DNA of 64,000 bases from Corynebacterium pilosum DSM 20521 = CIP 103422 (GTDB taxonomy: Bacteria; Actinomycetota; Actinomycetes; Mycobacteriales; Mycobacteriaceae). The translations under genes and the position numbers were made by a program. The notes beneath the pieces are model-generated. The model saw nothing but the letters and a program-made list of their open reading frames with translations. It did not search any database and was not told the DNA's origin. Below are positions 62,135 to 64,000 of the stretch, piece after piece. The DNA lies in assembly GCF_000373805.1 (NCBI RefSeq), contig NZ_KB892438.1, forward strand, positions 236,018-300,017, given 5' to 3'. Every line of letters begins with the position of its first letter. The stretch's first letter is position 1.

Positions 62135-63070
62135 CTAAAAACCCAACCTCCCTAGGCTCTTCGGGTCCGACTGCCAGTTCTTCAAGATCTTAATCCGCAG
62201 GTCAAGGTGCACGTTGCGGTCCAGCAGCTGCATGATCTGCTTGCGCGCACGCTGCACCAGGCTGCGGAACCGGCGCCCATCCTTGCCCTCGATGATGCGC
62301 TTCTGGCCCGGGCGCTCCAGGTACAAAACGGCGTGAATGACCAGCTTGTCGGGGCTGTCTTCGTCGGGAAGCACCTCGTCGATCTCCACCGCCACCGAGT
62401 GCGGCAGCTCATCGCGCAGGCCCGAGAGCGCGGCCTCGCGGATCAGCTCCGAAATGCGCGTCTCCGTGTCCTCGTCGGTGACGTGGTCCGTCGGGTAGAA
62501 GCGCGGGCCCTCGGGCAGGTGCTCTGTGATCACGTTGAGCAGCACGTCCAGCTGGGTCTGCGTCGTCGCGGAGACCGGCACCACATCTATTTGCTCGGTA
62601 CCCGTTGCCTCGGTGAGCAGCTCGTGCAGCTCCAGCAGCTGCGCCCCCACCTGGTCCTTGCCAGTTTTATCCAGCTTGGTCACGACGCCAATGATCGGGG
62701 TCCGCGGCGCGATCTTGCGCACATTCTCCACGATCCAGCGGTCGCCCGGGCCGATCTTCTCGTCGGCAGGAATGGTCAGGCAGATCAGGTCCACGTCCGC
62801 GTAGGTTTCCTGCACGACCTCTTTTAGGCGCTCGCCCAGCAGCGTGCGCGGGCGGTGCAGGCCTGGCGTGTCGACGAGCACAATCTGCGCGTCGTCCCTG
62901 TTCACGATGCCCCGGATTGGCCGGCGGGTGGTCTCCGGCTGGTCGGCGGTGATCGCGATCTTCTCCCCGACGAGCGCGTTGGTCAGCGTTGACTTGCCCG
63001 TGTTCGGGCGGCCGACGAAACTCACAAAACCGGACTTAAAACCCTCAGGCGTATCCGTGAACATATCCAT
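62135..63070 (-). CDS. era: GTPase Era
   Basis: 311 residues. G1 GRPNTGKSTLTNALVG, G3 VDTPGLHRPRT, G4 VTKLDKTG, and G5 VPVSATTQTQ; the C-terminal KH domain includes ERPGQKRIIEGKDGRRFRSL. Era binds 16S rRNA 3' end in 30S assembly. ATG 63070 follows TACACT by 8 bases; an in-frame TTG at 63079 overlaps that box. The last bases abut recO. Confidence 0.95.
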   Translation of the reverse strand: MDMFTDTPEGFKSGFVSFVGRPNTGKSTLTNALVGEKIAITADQPETTRRPIRGIVNRDDAQIVLVDTPGLHRPRTLLGERLKEVVQETYADVDLICLTIPADEKIGPGDRWIVENVRKIAPRTPIIGVVTKLDKTGKDQVGAQLLELHELLTEATGTEQIDVVPVSATTQTQLDVLLNVITEHLPEGPRFYPTDHVTDEDTETRISELIREAALSGLRDELPHSVAVEIDEVLPDEDSPDKLVIHAVLYLERPGQKRIIEGKDGRRFRSLVQRARKQIMQLLDRNVHLDLRIKILKNWQSDPKSLGRLGF

Positions 63071-63115
63071 GCTGACCAAGTGTAGCTTCAGCGCGCGCCA
63101 TCACCATTCTTGGGT

Positions 63116-63178
63116 GCGGTCGATGGATCTTCAAAAACAGGCCCGAAAAGGGGCGTTTTAGCAAGAAAGATCGACCGC
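63116..63178. repeat. Palindromic element, family 2, solo inverted copy
   Basis: 63-bp hairpin from GCGGTCGATGGATCTTC to AAGATCGACCGC, the reverse-complement relative of the two copies flanking the DUF559 gene 15 kb away. It lies between era and pdxY, with no nuclease gene near. Confidence 0.88.
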
Positions 63179-63182
63179 GTCC

Positions 63183-64000
63183 CTAGAGTGCAGTGACTTC
63201 AAACTGCATGCGCGGCTGCGCGTAGGTCTCCTGGGCCTCGATCAGCAGCAGCTCGCGCGAATCCTTCTTGTAGGTCAGCTCCAGCAGGTCGAACACACTG
63301 GAGGCGGTCTTTGCCAGGGCGTCGGCCGCGTCGCCGGACTCGATGTAGTGGCCGGTGAACAGGGCCGCGGTCACATCACCCGAGCCATTGCGCTTGAACG
63401 GCAGGTAAGGCGTCTCGACGATCCACTTGCCCTTCTCATCCACCACCAGCATCTCGATGGTGCCCTCGGTGCGGTCTGGGCGCACAACGGAGGTGACCAG
63501 CACGGTCTGCGGCCCCATCGCGCGGGCGGCCTCGACTGCCTCCAGGGTGGAGTCTAGGTCGTGGGCCTCCTTGCCGGTGAGATAGCCCAGCTCGAACTGG
63601 TTGGGAGTGATGATGTCTGCCACCGGCACCACCTTGTCGCGCAGCAGCGGCGGGATGTTGTCGGAGACGTGGCAGCCGGACTTCGCGTTGCCCATCACGG
63701 GGTCGCAGGCGTAGACCGCGTTGGGGTTGGCTTCTTTGATCTGGGCTACGGCGTCGATGATCACCTCTGCGATGTCATCGCCGCCTTGGTAGCCGGACAG
63801 CACCGCGTCGATCTCGCCGAACACGCCGCGCTCCCCCACCCCGCGGACCACCTCAGCCACGTCCGACGCAGGGATCATCGGCCCACCCCACTGGCCGTAG
63901 CCGGTGTGGTTGGAGTAGTTGACCGTGTAGACCGGCCACACTTCGTGCCCCATGCGTTGCAGCGGGAAAACGGCGGCGGAGTTGCCCACGTGCCCGTAGG
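63183..64000 (-). CDS. pdxY: Pyridoxal kinase, N-terminus outside window
   Basis: At least 272 residues of a PdxY/PdxK-type ribokinase-fold kinase; the coding frame reads YGHVGNSAAVFPLQRMGHEV at the window edge, so only the first dozen or so residues are missing. Other segments: YTVNYSNHTGYGQWGGP, VYACDPVMGNAKSGCHV, DIITPNQFELGYLTGKEA and the anion-hole region PYLPFKRNGSGDVTAALFTG. It phosphorylates pyridoxal in the B6 salvage pathway. An internal GTG at 63989 is not the true start. Confidence 0.93.
   Translation of the reverse strand, partial: YGHVGNSAAVFPLQRMGHEVWPVYTVNYSNHTGYGQWGGPMIPASDVAEVVRGVGERGVFGEIDAVLSGYQGGDDIAEVIIDAVAQIKEANPNAVYACDPVMGNAKSGCHVSDNIPPLLRDKVVPVADIITPNQFELGYLTGKEAHDLDSTLEAVEAARAMGPQTVLVTSVVRPDRTEGTIEMLVVDEKGKWIVETPYLPFKRNGSGDVTAALFTGHYIESGDAADALAKTASSVFDLLELTYKKDSRELLLIEAQETYAQPRMQFEVTAL

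Overview
The window is high-GC DNA (near 60 percent by eye) from an actinobacterium, almost certainly a Corynebacterium. The reasons are conserved gene neighbourhoods: homodimeric aceE beside a DUF3052 gene and an acyl carrier protein; eno followed by a DivIC/FtsB-like gene, DUF501 and ppx, with a lytic transglycosylase and mazG nearby; dnaG-dgt-glyS-arsR-zur-uppS-recO-era; and many leaderless promoters with a TANNNT -10 box about 7 nt before the start codon. I cannot name the species.

Layout. 0-3.5 kb: Nif3-like protein (cut by the window edge), HAD phosphatase, low-Mr phosphotyrosine phosphatase, SURF1-like protein. 3.5-4 kb: two palindromic repeats and tRNA-Val. 4-17 kb: aceE, acyl carrier protein, hydrolases, gabD, a TRIC-type channel, a POT peptide transporter, cytosine deaminase and a GNAT enzyme. 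17.1-18.2 kb: a frameshifted DUF559/AbiEi-like gene bracketed by a matching pair of palindromes. 18.2-28.3 kb: nine minus-strand genes for metal and nutrient capture: a surface-anchored protein, a Dpp/Nik-type ABC importer and a FecCD-type ABC importer with a DtxR-like box. 28.4-36.4 kb: accessory DNA with an ImmA/IrrE-PIN module, an Ltp-type lipoprotein, a CorA-like membrane protein, two DNA-binding proteins and several decayed genes, ending at two tRNA genes. 36.8-47 kb: efflux pump, ppx-ftsB-eno block, mazG/nadC. 47.1-48.2 kb: a second DUF559 gene bracketed by another palindrome pair. 48.2-64 kb: dnaG, a secreted RNase with a barstar-like partner, a second ImmA/IrrE-PIN module, dgt, glyS, smtB-type regulator/zur, uppS, recO, era, pdxY.

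Three things stand out. (1) The word GCTTATCGACGA occurs 12 times exactly, six in each orientation, and the wider form GCTTNNCGACGA at least 36 times, in genes and between them. This is far above chance and points to a DNA-level signal. (2) Both DUF559 (Vsr-like nuclease fold) genes are bracketed by their own pair of about 60-bp hairpin repeats, and related hairpin families lie alone elsewhere, which suggests a nuclease-palindrome mobile unit. (3) DnaG lacks most of its zinc-finger ligands.

Several accessory genes carry single-base shifts in short homopolymers while core genes are intact. These may be real decay or sequencing errors; only the reads can decide.
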